From an uncultured Campylobacter sp. (GTDB lineage Bacteria > Campylobacterota > Campylobacteria > Campylobacterales > Campylobacteraceae), in assembly GCF_938017775.1 (NCBI RefSeq), contig NZ_CALIIU010000052.1:1-28533 (forward strand): 28,533 nucleotides of DNA, written 5' to 3'. Shown here in pieces: positions 1 to 7,883 of the stretch; within the stretch, counting starts at the first letter, position 1; every line of letters starts with the position of its first letter. Below the pieces are notes generated by a model. It was given only the letters and a program-made list of their open reading frames with translations. It was not told the DNA's origin and ran no database searches. Position numbers and translations under genes: made by a program.

Positions 1-64
1 GCTCTAAATTTTGATGTCGTTCGTTTAGAATTTTCTTTAGCTCTTCGAGCTTTGCTTCGTTCAT
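1..64 (-). CDS. N-terminal fragment of an unidentified protein (runs off the window)
   Basis: An ATG at 64-62 on the minus strand opens a frame that stays open to the window edge (21 codons, beginning MNEAKLEELKK). A GAGGGATAAGG stretch just upstream is a plausible ribosome binding site. The visible part is charged and probably helical (Glu/Lys/Leu-rich). It lies downstream of the frd operon on the same strand but behind a hairpin at 211-241. Too little is visible to name a function. Confidence 0.5.
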   Translation of the reverse strand, partial: MNEAKLEELKKILNERHQNLE

Positions 65-210
65 CCTTATCCCTCACTAGCGATCTTAAGCGATTTCGTA
101 TTTTACTTCTTTATCGCTTGGGATAGTATTAAATTTAAAGCTACTTCGCTTGTCTGACTCAAGCATTTTGAAATTTGTCTATCGAGGTAAAATTTATAAA
201 ATTGGAAGAT

Positions 211-241
211 AAATTTAAGCGGGAAGGTCCCGCTTAAATTT
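211..241 (-). terminator. Perfect 14-bp hairpin at the end of the frd operon
   Basis: Positions 211-224 pair exactly with 228-241 around a 3-nt loop; the core is AAGCGGGA/TCCCGCTT. The right arm overlaps the first base of the frdB stop codon (TAA at 243-241), so the hairpin starts as translation ends. No clean U-tract follows on the minus strand beyond the AAATTT of the stem, so termination may be partial or the hairpin may protect the 3' end. Confidence 0.6.
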
Positions 242-978
242 TATTTGCCGCAACCGCATTTGCCCTGAGCGGCAAGCTTGCGGCGAACATATGCGATTTT
301 ACTTTGAAGCGGAAGGTGCTTAGGACAGTTGTCCTCGCAGCCTAGCAGCGTCATACAGCCGAATACTCCGTCATCATCGCCGATTAGTTCGTAAAAATCC
401 TCGTCGCTGCGTTTATCCAGCGCATCGATCTGAAAGCGCGCTATACGGTTGATACCGACGGCGCCGATGAAATCCTTTCGCATTATCGCGGTACCGCAGC
501 TCGCCACGCAGATGCCGCACTCGATGCAGCGATCCAGCTCGAAAACCTCCTGCGCGACCTCAGGCTCGACCTTCTCTTCAAGCTTTGAGATGTCGGTTTC
601 GTGATCGGTATGGATCCAGCTCTCTACGCGTTTGCTCATCGCGTTCATCCAGTTGCCCGTATCGACGCTGAGGTCTTTTAGCAACTTGAAAACCGGAAGC
701 GGCATAAGCTCGATCACGCCGTCCGGATAGTCCTTAGTAAGCGTACGGCACGCAAGCTGCGGCTTGCCGTTTACGAGCATACCGCAGCTACCGCAGATAC
801 CCGCGCGACAAACGAAGTCGAAGCTTAGCTCGGGATCAAATCTCTCACGAATCACGTTAAGCGCGATAAACAGCGTCATTCCGTCGGTCTCTTCGATCTC
901 GTAAGTAGCGAAGTGTGGCTTTGAAATTTTGCTTAGCGGATTGTACTTAAACGCCTTTATAGTTATTTTTCTACTCAT
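241..978 (-). CDS. frdB: Fumarate reductase iron-sulfur subunit FrdB
   Basis: The 245-residue iron-sulfur subunit of menaquinol:fumarate reductase passes electrons from the FrdC haems to the FAD of FrdA on the cytoplasmic face. All three cluster motifs are visible: [2Fe-2S] with C57, C62, C65, C77 (CRAGICGSCG); [4Fe-4S] with C151, C154, C157 and C161 near it (CIECGICVASC); [3Fe-4S] with C208, C214, C218 (CMTLLGCEDNC). Length fits the family. The C-terminus ends in a small extra Cys pair (CGCGK). The start overlaps the frdA stop by 8 nt, indicating translational coupling. It is the last gene of frdCAB, followed directly by a hairpin. Confidence 0.97.
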   Translation of the reverse strand: MSRKITIKAFKYNPLSKISKPHFATYEIEETDGMTLFIALNVIRERFDPELSFDFVCRAGICGSCGMLVNGKPQLACRTLTKDYPDGVIELMPLPVFKLLKDLSVDTGNWMNAMSKRVESWIHTDHETDISKLEEKVEPEVAQEVFELDRCIECGICVASCGTAIMRKDFIGAVGINRIARFQIDALDKRSDEDFYELIGDDDGVFGCMTLLGCEDNCPKHLPLQSKIAYVRRKLAAQGKCGCGK

Positions 979-2989
979 ATCCTATACCTGCTCTTTCGTT
1001 AGGTGCTTTGTATTTTGGCTGCAACTCATAATGCATCAATGCCTCTTGAATTTCATATCTGCCTTTGCCCTCGGCTTGCATTTTCTCGCGAATTTCATCG
1101 ACCTCTTTTTGGCGCACGGCGCTGTCCGGATGCTCGATGATATTGCCTTTGGCGCCGTATCCGCGGAATGCAGGCGGCATCTCCATCTTCATAATATCAA
1201 GCGGCTCGTAGCTTAGAGTAGGCATAGTATCGCCCTCTTTCCAGTTTGCAAGCGTTCGTTTTAGCCAGTTTAGATCGTCGCGTTTCGGATAATCCTCGCG
1301 GAAGTGCGCGCCGCGGCTTTCTGTGCGATCAAGCGCACCCTTGGCGATACAAAGCGCAAGCTTTAGCATCTTCGGCACGCGGTAAGCCTCCTCAAGCTCA
1401 GGATTTCCGAAAAGCTCTTTATTGCTTACTTTGACGTCCAAGGACTGCTTGTAAAGCTCCTCGAGCTCTTTTACGGCTTTGGCTAATCCCTCGCCGGTGC
1501 GAAAGATCGCGCAGTGCTCCCACATAACGTCTTTCATCCTGTTTTTGATCTCGAATACGTTAAATTTACCCTCTTTTTCAAGCAGGCTTTTCATGTAGTT
1601 TTGCTCTTTATCTACGAATTTTTGTATATCGTGCGTATTGATATCGACATCGTGTCCTTGGCAATACTCCGCAAAATACTCGCCCACGATCATTCCTGCG
1701 ACAACGGTTTCGGCGACGGAATTTCCGCCCAAGCGGTTAAAGCCGTGCATATCCCAGCACGCAGCCTCGCCCGCGCTGAAAAGTCCAGCTAGCGTTGGAC
1801 TCTCGCCCGTAGCTTTTGTTTTGATACCGCCCATCGAGTAATGCTGCATAGGAAGGATCGGAGCCCAGCCCTTGCCGCGCTTCCTGCCCTGCTCATCGGT
1901 TATTACCTCAGTGTCGGCAGGATCGATGCCGTTGAAAATTTCGCAAATTTCTTGCACGTCGCGTAAATTTTTCTCGATATGCTCGCGTCCGAGGATCGAG
2001 ATATCAAGCCAAACGTGCTCGCCGTAAGGGCTTTTGACGCCCTTGCCTTTTCTTATATGCTCCATTATGCGACGGCTTACGACGTCGCGGCTAGCAAGCT
2101 CCTTTTTCTCAGGCTCATAATCCGGCATAAAGCGGTAGCCATCCACATCGCGTAAAATTCCGCCGTCGCCGCGGCAACCCTCAGTAAGTAAAATTCCGCT
2201 CGGAACGATAGGGGTCGGGTGAAACTGTACCGCTTCCATATTTCCAAGTTGTGCTACGCCCGTCTCAAGCGCGATAGCTGCGCCGATGCCCTCGCAAACG
2301 ACGGCGTTTGTGGTGTGTTTATAAACTCTGCCGTAGCCGCCTGTAGCGATCAACGTACCTTTTGATACGTATGCGCTAATTTCGCCGGTAACCAAATCGC
2401 GCACGATTGCGCCGTAACAGCGGTTGTTTGCATGAATTAATGCGATCGCTTCTTTTCTATCATGAATATCTACGTTATGCTTTAGCGCTTCGTTTGCAAC
2501 GGCAAAAAGCATCGTATGTCCCGTAGCGTCGGCGGTATAGCAGGTTCGCCATTTTTTCGTACCGCCGAAGTCGCGGCTGTGAATAAGTCCATGAACCTCA
2601 TCTTTTTCGGTGATCGTGGTTTTTTGAGCATTGATAATAGCGCTTCGCTCGCCTCTAGTAATCCTGGTCCAAGGAACGCCCCAGCCCGCAAGTTCGCGGA
2701 TCGCTTTAGGCGCCGTTTGCGCAAACATCCTAGCGACGTCTTGATCACAGCCCCAGTCGCTTCCTTTTACGGTATCGGCAAAGTGCACGTCCTCGTTGTC
2801 GCCCTCGCTCATTTTGGAATTTCCCAGAGACGCCTGCATGCCACCTTGAGCTGCCGCAGAGTGTGAGCGCTTAACAGGGATTAGACTCAAAACGATGGTG
2901 CTAAGCCCCTTCTCTCCGGTAGCGATCGCAGCTCTTAAGCCCGCCAAACCGCCGCCAATAACTAAAGAATCGCAATATATTACATTCAT
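971..2989 (-). CDS. frdA: Fumarate reductase flavoprotein subunit FrdA
   Basis: A 672-residue catalytic subunit that reduces fumarate to succinate in anaerobic or microaerobic respiration. The N-terminal Rossmann motif GGGLAGLRAA (about 12-21) binds FAD, and RSHSAAAQGG (41-50) contains H43, the expected site of covalent FAD attachment. The substrate-site block is visible as FHPTPIVPSG and TEGCRGDGG, and the late FAD motif as GLFSAGEAACWDMHGFNRLGG. Length matches the epsilonproteobacterial FrdA family. It starts 10 nt after the frdC stop and overlaps frdB by 8 nt, so the three genes form one transcript. Confidence 0.97.
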   Translation of the reverse strand: MNVIYCDSLVIGGGLAGLRAAIATGEKGLSTIVLSLIPVKRSHSAAAQGGMQASLGNSKMSEGDNEDVHFADTVKGSDWGCDQDVARMFAQTAPKAIRELAGWGVPWTRITRGERSAIINAQKTTITEKDEVHGLIHSRDFGGTKKWRTCYTADATGHTMLFAVANEALKHNVDIHDRKEAIALIHANNRCYGAIVRDLVTGEISAYVSKGTLIATGGYGRVYKHTTNAVVCEGIGAAIALETGVAQLGNMEAVQFHPTPIVPSGILLTEGCRGDGGILRDVDGYRFMPDYEPEKKELASRDVVSRRIMEHIRKGKGVKSPYGEHVWLDISILGREHIEKNLRDVQEICEIFNGIDPADTEVITDEQGRKRGKGWAPILPMQHYSMGGIKTKATGESPTLAGLFSAGEAACWDMHGFNRLGGNSVAETVVAGMIVGEYFAEYCQGHDVDINTHDIQKFVDKEQNYMKSLLEKEGKFNVFEIKNRMKDVMWEHCAIFRTGEGLAKAVKELEELYKQSLDVKVSNKELFGNPELEEAYRVPKMLKLALCIAKGALDRTESRGAHFREDYPKRDDLNWLKRTLANWKEGDTMPTLSYEPLDIMKMEMPPAFRGYGAKGNIIEHPDSAVRQKEVDEIREKMQAEGKGRYEIQEALMHYELQPKYKAPNERAGIGYE

Positions 2990-2999
2990 CCTAAGCTCC

Positions 3000-3683
3000 C
3001 TATTCTAAACTTAACCATTTGAAATCGGCGATTATCGAAAGCAGGAAAAATGCGCCCCAAACGATAAAAACCGCCTTTTTAATGAAGGCTCTTTTCCTTT
3101 GAATTTCCGCCTTCGTGCCGTCTATGCTGATCCATTTCATATATAATCTATAAATTCCGATGCTAGCGTGAGTTACTACGAAAATCAATAAAACGAAATA
3201 AAATAGGTGAAGCTGTCCGAAGCGCGCGATAGCAAGATCTGCAGTAATTTTCGGACCGAATACGATCATTAAAATATGAGCCGCCGCAAAGAAGAATAGG
3301 AAAAACCCCGTCCAAAACTGAAACCACCAAAGCGTCGTGTCGCAATGCTTCATTCGCATTTTGTGCGCTTTAAACGCCCTGTAAGCGGCGTAGTTAGCCG
3401 GAAATTTTCTCATCGCTAAAAACGCGTGAATCACGAAAATCACGAAAATTACAAAAGCGACGATGTTTGTAACGAAATAAATTCCGCCCGGTTCGGCGAA
3501 ATGCACGACGCCCTCAAACGCGCCCTTACCGATCAAAATCGTGCCGGTAAATATCATATGACACAGCATGAAACAGGCCAAAATCAGCCCGCTGATGCTT
3601 TGCGCCACGTCTTGCAAAGCCATAATGCGGCTTTTTTTGCCGTCTATGGATCTGCCCGTAAAGCCTTCAATGCGACCTAGCAT
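3000..3683 (-). CDS. frdC: Fumarate reductase cytochrome b subunit FrdC
   Basis: A 227-residue membrane anchor with about five hydrophobic helices (for example ISGLILACFMLCHMIFTG and FYFVLLIFVVTHASIGIYR). Several helix-embedded histidines are candidate ligands for the two b haems that take electrons from menaquinol, as known in the Wolinella-type enzyme. The start is ATG at 3683 with AAGGAG 6 nt upstream. It is the first gene of frdCAB, and its upstream region carries two TATAAT boxes. Confidence 0.95.
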   Translation of the reverse strand: MLGRIEGFTGRSIDGKKSRIMALQDVAQSISGLILACFMLCHMIFTGTILIGKGAFEGVVHFAEPGGIYFVTNIVAFVIFVIFVIHAFLAMRKFPANYAAYRAFKAHKMRMKHCDTTLWWFQFWTGFFLFFFAAAHILMIVFGPKITADLAIARFGQLHLFYFVLLIFVVTHASIGIYRLYMKWISIDGTKAEIQRKRAFIKKAVFIVWGAFFLLSIIADFKWLSLE

Positions 3684-3704
3684 AGGTTCTCCTTAAAAAA
3701 GATG

Positions 3705-3754
3705 ATTATAAATCCCCGCTAAACGAAAATTTACATTTTTGTAAAGAGATTATA
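3705..3754 (-). promoter_or_regulatory. Promoter region of frdCAB with two candidate -10 boxes
   Basis: Read on the minus strand there is a TATAAT at 3710-3705, 22 nt before the frdC start codon, and another at 3754-3749. Both sit in T-rich DNA, as is usual for Campylobacter sigma70 promoters, which lack a strong -35. A small inverted repeat (TTTACA/TGTAAA, about 3731-3746) lies between them and could be a regulator site. Confidence 0.5.
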
Positions 3755-3777
3755 TTACTTTTTAACTTTAGATTAAT

Positions 3778-4596
3778 TTAATTTCTGCAAATTAGTTTTT
3801 TCTTCAAAGACTGCTTTAAGAAAACTGCTATCAAAAACATAACTAAAGATAAAATTTGCCCCATCGATAAATTTAAAAATATAACCCCAAGCCCATCGTC
3901 CGGCTGCCTAAAAAATTCTACGAAAAATCTAAACGCCGTATATAGCATCGCGTACAGACATATCAGCTCCCCGTTAAATTTCTTAAATTTACGGTAGAAA
4001 AATAAAATCACGAAAATTACCAGTCCTTCCAAAACCGCTTCATAAAGCTGGCTTGGGTGACGCAATGTGCCGCCTACCAAAATCCCCCACGGCTCGCTCG
4101 TCTCGCGCCCGAAAAGCTCCTGATTTAAAAAATTCCCCACGCGTCCGAAAAAATATCCAAGCGGCACGCTAAGTGCCACGAGATCGAGCAGAGCCCACAT
4201 ATCGGTTTTAAATTTTTTGCAAAACCAAACCGTTGCGATCACGAATCCGACGACCGCGCCGTGATAGCTCATACCGCGAATGCCCACGAACTCGCCGTTA
4301 TGAAAGGGGTTAAAAATTTGCCACGGATGGCTGAAATACCACGCCGCCTCGCCCGAATAGATCGCGATGTATCCAAGCCGCGCGCCCAAAATGACGCCCA
4401 CTTCGACCCAGATAAAGTAGCGATCAAGCATCTTATCGCTAAAGCCAAGACCGTCTTTGCGCACGAAATACTTGGCAATAAATAGTGCCGTAAGTAGCGC
4501 CAAAACATACATAATGCCGTACCAGTGCACGTTTATGCCAAACGCGCTGAATGCCACGGGATCAAAGTGGGCGTAAATTTCGTTCCAGTAATTCAA
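3778..4596 (-). CDS. lgt: Prolipoprotein diacylglyceryl transferase Lgt
   Basis: A 272-residue inner-membrane enzyme that transfers diacylglycerol from phosphatidylglycerol to the lipobox Cys of prolipoproteins. It shows about seven hydrophobic segments. Family motifs are clear: GMSYHGAVVG (109-118, catalytic His region), GRVGNFLNQE (151-160, the Lgt signature) and HPSQLYEA (180-187). The start is TTG at 4596 with AAGGAAAAA upstream; no better ATG lies nearby. It runs toward frdC on the same strand but the frd promoter separates them. Upstream is a 556-bp stretch without genes. Confidence 0.95.
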   Translation of the reverse strand: MNYWNEIYAHFDPVAFSAFGINVHWYGIMYVLALLTALFIAKYFVRKDGLGFSDKMLDRYFIWVEVGVILGARLGYIAIYSGEAAWYFSHPWQIFNPFHNGEFVGIRGMSYHGAVVGFVIATVWFCKKFKTDMWALLDLVALSVPLGYFFGRVGNFLNQELFGRETSEPWGILVGGTLRHPSQLYEAVLEGLVIFVILFFYRKFKKFNGELICLYAMLYTAFRFFVEFFRQPDDGLGVIFLNLSMGQILSLVMFLIAVFLKQSLKKKLICRN

Positions 4597-5152
4597 ATTT
4601 TTCCTTTGTTTTAAATTTTAAAATTTAACGGCGCGCATCAGACGCTGCGTGATACACGCTCGGTAAAAGACGCAAAGCGGCCCAGACGCAAAGCACGAAA
4701 GACGCGCTGTGCCGAGCGACGACATCGAACGATATACAGGGCGTCTCACGTAAAATTTCGAACGACGACGCCTTGTGCGGCATACAAAGCAACGCACGGA
4801 TTACCCAAGTACGCAGCACCATGACGCAGATGCGACGCGCACGGTATCGATACCGACAGCGCACGGCAAAGGCTGGATGATGCGCATAACGCGACCAAAG
4901 CGCCGAATGCCGCGCAGAATTCAAAAATGACGCGCGACACAACAAACGCCGACGCACAAAACAGCAAGGCAGACACTTTACATCCGTGCAGATAAAATTC
5001 ACCTGCTTCGCTTAGCAGCTTGTCGCACCCGCAGGAGCTGTACCGACTACAGCGCAAGAAATCCCGAAAGCAAGCTCCAGACTTATCTCTACATAGCGCT
5101 TTTCTGTGCCGAACGCGCAAAAATACCGAGCGCGCGTTCTAAATTCTAAATT
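4597..5152. other. 556-bp gene-free, GC-rich spacer
   Basis: I see no credible gene here. The long minus-strand frames (4625-5002 and 4746-5120) have Arg/Cys/Ser-rich translations without family features or binding sites, and they overlap each other. About 4630-5130 is GC-rich and dominated by GCG/CGC/ACG words; the AAATTT core is nearly absent except at the edges. It resembles the block at 9360-10080 in style, though I found no long shared stretch. It may be decayed coding DNA or an uncharacterised repeat. Confidence 0.5.
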
Positions 5153-5164
5153 CTAAATTCTAAG
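5137..5164. repeat. Heptanucleotide tandem repeat, about four copies of TTCTAAA
   Basis: TTCTAAA occurs three times exactly (5137-5157) and a fourth time with the last base changed (5158-5164). The array overlaps the stop codon of the gene at 5153-5692 (TAG on the minus strand at 5155-5153). A 7-bp change would therefore alter only the extreme C-terminus or stop context. Confidence 0.8.
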
Positions 5165-5692
5165 CCCTAGCGTCTCTTTCGCCACGCGGCAAAAATCCGC
5201 CAAAAACCACCCCAGCGCCTTGTAGTAGCTGCTTTTGGCGTTTATCTGCAAGTACGTAGCAAGCGCGGAAAAGCTCGGAATGATAAATTGCGCCAGATAT
5301 AGCGTCAAAATTTTATGCGATTTCGCGTCCGTGTTTTGCTTAAAGATCATGGCAAGTAGCGCTAGCATATTGGCCGCATGAGCGCTTTTAAGCTCCGTGA
5401 AAGGCTTTTTGAAGCGGCATTTTTCATAAAACAGCTCCACTTCGCTTTCGCTAACGAGCTTGAAAAAATCCATCTCAAACGCCTCTTTTAGCGCCTCAAA
5501 ATCGCGCTCTAGCGCCGCGTAGTCCTCGCTCTGCACCTTTTGCCAAAGCTCATGGCCGTTTTTGTTCTCGATATTTTTATTTACGATGATCCAGTTTTTG
5601 CCCAAGCCGCGCAACTTTTCCTCGTCTATCACGCCCCTGAAATTCGTCGCGAAGATTATGCAGATCACCGAGTATAGCTCGCCTAATTTCAT
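5153..5692 (-). CDS. Helical protein, possible TorD-like redox-enzyme chaperone
   Basis: A 179-residue, probably all-helical soluble protein. I do not recognise it with certainty. The C-terminal half (LAQFIIPSFSALATYL followed by SSYYKALGWFLADF) resembles the end of TorD/DmsD-type maturation chaperones, where a 'P-x-F ... FY-x-ALA-x-LL' pattern is usual. The central YxxLF/PPYESVY-like signature is not evident, so this is tentative. The ATG at 5692 has AAAGGAAAAAG upstream. It lies 19 nt after the Y-family polymerase gene, apparently the last gene of that transcript. The stop codon falls inside a heptamer repeat. Confidence 0.5.
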   Translation of the reverse strand: MKLGELYSVICIIFATNFRGVIDEEKLRGLGKNWIIVNKNIENKNGHELWQKVQSEDYAALERDFEALKEAFEMDFFKLVSESEVELFYEKCRFKKPFTELKSAHAANMLALLAMIFKQNTDAKSHKILTLYLAQFIIPSFSALATYLQINAKSSYYKALGWFLADFCRVAKETLGLRI

Positions 5693-5711
5693 CTTTTTCC
5701 TTTAAATTTAA

Positions 5712-6869
5712 TCAAATTTCGCTTGCTTTTTTCAGCTTTTCGATGCCGAATTTTTCCCAAATCCTGCTTAAAGATCGATCTAAGCTCTGCTGCTTTTTAT
5801 CGATCTCGCCAAAGAGCAGCGAGCTGCCCGATTTACCGCTAAAATTTGAAAGATTTAGCGCTACGTGGATTATCTGCGCGCCTTTTTTCACGTCGCAGAG
5901 CCTAAACAGCTCAAGCGCGGTCTCGCTCAGCAAGCTTAAACTAAACGCCCTATCTTGGCTGATCTGGTGCGAAAACTCCTCGCGCGATTTGTAGCGGATC
6001 TTTAGATCATACGTCGTGGGCTTTAGGTCCTTTGCGAGCACTTCGCCCGCCAAATGGCGTGTCAAAATTAAAATTTTACGCCGTAGCTCGTCGCGATCGG
6101 CGCACGGCGCGAAGCTGCGCCCAAAGCCGATGCTTTTGCGCTCGCGCTTTGAGACGACCTCGCCCTCATTCTCGCCGCTAAGGGCTGCGAAAATTTTCCT
6201 GCCGTTTGCGCCCATCTTTTCAAAAATTTCTCTGTGCCCTAGCGCGTCGCCGAAGCTTACGATGCCGTATTTACCGAGCGTTTTTTGCGCCGCCTTGCCG
6301 ATGCCCGGGAATTTTGCCACAGGCACGGCGGATAGCTCGCGCGCGATTTGCGATTTTAAAATTTGCCGCACGCCGAAGGGCTTGGCAAGGCTAGTGGCGA
6401 GCTTTGCGATAAGTTTTGCTTCGCTAAGGCCTACGCTGCACGGAAGGCTAAAGCGGCGCATAATTTCGCTCTGCAAAAACGCGGCAAAGCCCAGCGCGTC
6501 CGCATCGTAAGCCGTACCGCGTAAATTTAGAAAAAACTCGTCGATGCTAAATTTTTCGATCTCGGGCGTAAAGTTTAGTAAAAACTCATAAATTTCGCGT
6601 GAAATTTTTCGGTATTCGCCATGTCTGGCGCGCACCAAAATGAGCTGCGGGCAGAGTCCGAGCGCGATTTTAACGGGCTGAGCCGAGTGCACGCCGTCCG
6701 CTCTGGCCTCATAGCTCGCGCTTAAAATTACGCTGCCAAGCTCGCTCTTGCCCCCGAAAATCTTCTCGTCGCCTCCTCCGACGACTGCGATCTTTTTGCC
6801 CGCAAGCGTGGGATCGGCAAGCCTCGCTACAGAGACAAAGAAGCTGTCCAAATCGATGTGAGCTATCAA
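5712..6869 (-). CDS. dinB: Y-family DNA polymerase (DinB/Pol IV-like)
   Basis: A 385-residue translesion DNA polymerase. The palm-domain acidic residues are visible: D6 in MIAHIDLDSFF and D110-E111 in FSIDEFFLN. The steric gate region is S9-F10-F11. A helix-hairpin-helix segment (FPGIGKAAQKTLGKYGI) and a C-terminal little-finger region follow. It lacks an obvious C-terminal beta-clamp motif, and the palm block is slightly divergent (EFFLN instead of EAYLD), so an ImuB-like or divergent DinB role is possible. The start is TTG at 6869; its first bases overlap the ribBA stop (TTTGA), so it is translationally coupled to ribBA. Confidence 0.85.
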   Translation of the reverse strand: MIAHIDLDSFFVSVARLADPTLAGKKIAVVGGGDEKIFGGKSELGSVILSASYEARADGVHSAQPVKIALGLCPQLILVRARHGEYRKISREIYEFLLNFTPEIEKFSIDEFFLNLRGTAYDADALGFAAFLQSEIMRRFSLPCSVGLSEAKLIAKLATSLAKPFGVRQILKSQIARELSAVPVAKFPGIGKAAQKTLGKYGIVSFGDALGHREIFEKMGANGRKIFAALSGENEGEVVSKRERKSIGFGRSFAPCADRDELRRKILILTRHLAGEVLAKDLKPTTYDLKIRYKSREEFSHQISQDRAFSLSLLSETALELFRLCDVKKGAQIIHVALNLSNFSGKSGSSLLFGEIDKKQQSLDRSLSRIWEKFGIEKLKKASEI

Positions 6870-7867
6870 ACTATGTCGATCCCGAATCCGCTAAGCCCCG
6901 CGTAGTCTTTCGGCTCGCTCTTGCTTAAAATTTTGATTTTTCTAACGCCCAGATGTGCTAAAATTTGCGCTCCGATGCCGAAGCTCTTAAAATCGGCGCG
7001 ATTTTGCGCGGATTTTAGCATCAAAAGCACGCCGCCTTCATTGCGCAAAATGTCCAGATCGCGCATGAAATCGTTAAATTTCATATCGCTTAAAAATTCC
7101 AGATCGCTTGAAATTTTATGAAATTTCACGTTCGTCTGCGCGCTCTTTTCCAGCTCGCCGAAAATATAGGCGCGGTGCTCGTTGCCCTCGTGATCGCTCA
7201 CGTCGTAAAATTTCGCCGCTTCGCCGCACAGCAGAGCGCTTTTTGGCTCGCTAAATTTAACGAGAGTTTCGTGTTTTAGGCGGTACTGCACGATCTGCGC
7301 GACCGAGATCATATTGATGCCGTGCTGCGCGCAGAATTTTTCCAGATCGTCCCTGCGCGCCATATCGCCGTCGTCTTTGACAATCTCACAGATCACGGCG
7401 CTTTGCGAAAGCCCCGCCAAGCGGCATAGATCCGTTGAACCCTCGGTGTGCCCCGTGCGAGCGAGCACGCCGCCGCTTTTGGCGATAAGCGGGAAGATAT
7501 GTCCCGGGCGGACGAAATCATCCGCGCGAGCGCCCACGCGCGACATCAGCTCGATCGTCATATTGCGCTCATACGCGCTTACGCCCGTCTTGGCGTCCTT
7601 CGCGTCAATCGTGACGGTAAAGGCGGTCTCGTGGCTGGAGGTGTTTTTATCGACCATCAGGCTTAAACCCAGCTGCTGCGCAATCTGCGGGCTGAGCGCC
7701 ACGCACAGTACTCCGCGAGCGTGCGTGATCGCAAAATTTACCTTCTGTGCGCTGCTAAAAGTGCTCGCAAACACCAAATCGCCTTCGTTCTCGCGATCGA
7801 CGTCATCGACCATAACGAGCATTTTGCCGTTTTTCAGATCCTCGATCGCTTGCTCTACGCTAACCAT
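6866..7867 (-). CDS. ribBA: 3,4-dihydroxy-2-butanone 4-phosphate synthase with a degenerate GTP cyclohydrolase II-like C-terminus
   Basis: A 333-residue riboflavin biosynthesis enzyme that makes DHBP from ribulose 5-phosphate. The N-terminal domain has the acidic loop DDVDRENEGD (21-30) and the block RPGHIFPLIAKSGG...RTGHTEGSTDL, both diagnostic. The C-terminal part (about 205-333) aligns in position with GTP cyclohydrolase II, but the zinc-binding Cys cluster and the RxHSEC signature are absent. That half is probably not catalytic, as is common for this gene in Campylobacter. The ATG at 7867 has AAAGGAGAG upstream. It overlaps dinB and follows the WG-repeat gene by 16 nt. Confidence 0.92.
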   Translation of the reverse strand: MVSVEQAIEDLKNGKMLVMVDDVDRENEGDLVFASTFSSAQKVNFAITHARGVLCVALSPQIAQQLGLSLMVDKNTSSHETAFTVTIDAKDAKTGVSAYERNMTIELMSRVGARADDFVRPGHIFPLIAKSGGVLARTGHTEGSTDLCRLAGLSQSAVICEIVKDDGDMARRDDLEKFCAQHGINMISVAQIVQYRLKHETLVKFSEPKSALLCGEAAKFYDVSDHEGNEHRAYIFGELEKSAQTNVKFHKISSDLEFLSDMKFNDFMRDLDILRNEGGVLLMLKSAQNRADFKSFGIGAQILAHLGVRKIKILSKSEPKDYAGLSGFGIDIV

Positions 7868-7883
7868 TATCTCTCCTTTAAAT

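Noticed and set aside
4625..5120. Two overlapping minus-strand frames of about 125 codons (4625-5002, 4746-5120)
   Set aside because: Cys/Arg/Ser-rich translations with no family features, no binding sites, and mutual overlap in GC-rich DNA where chance frames are long.
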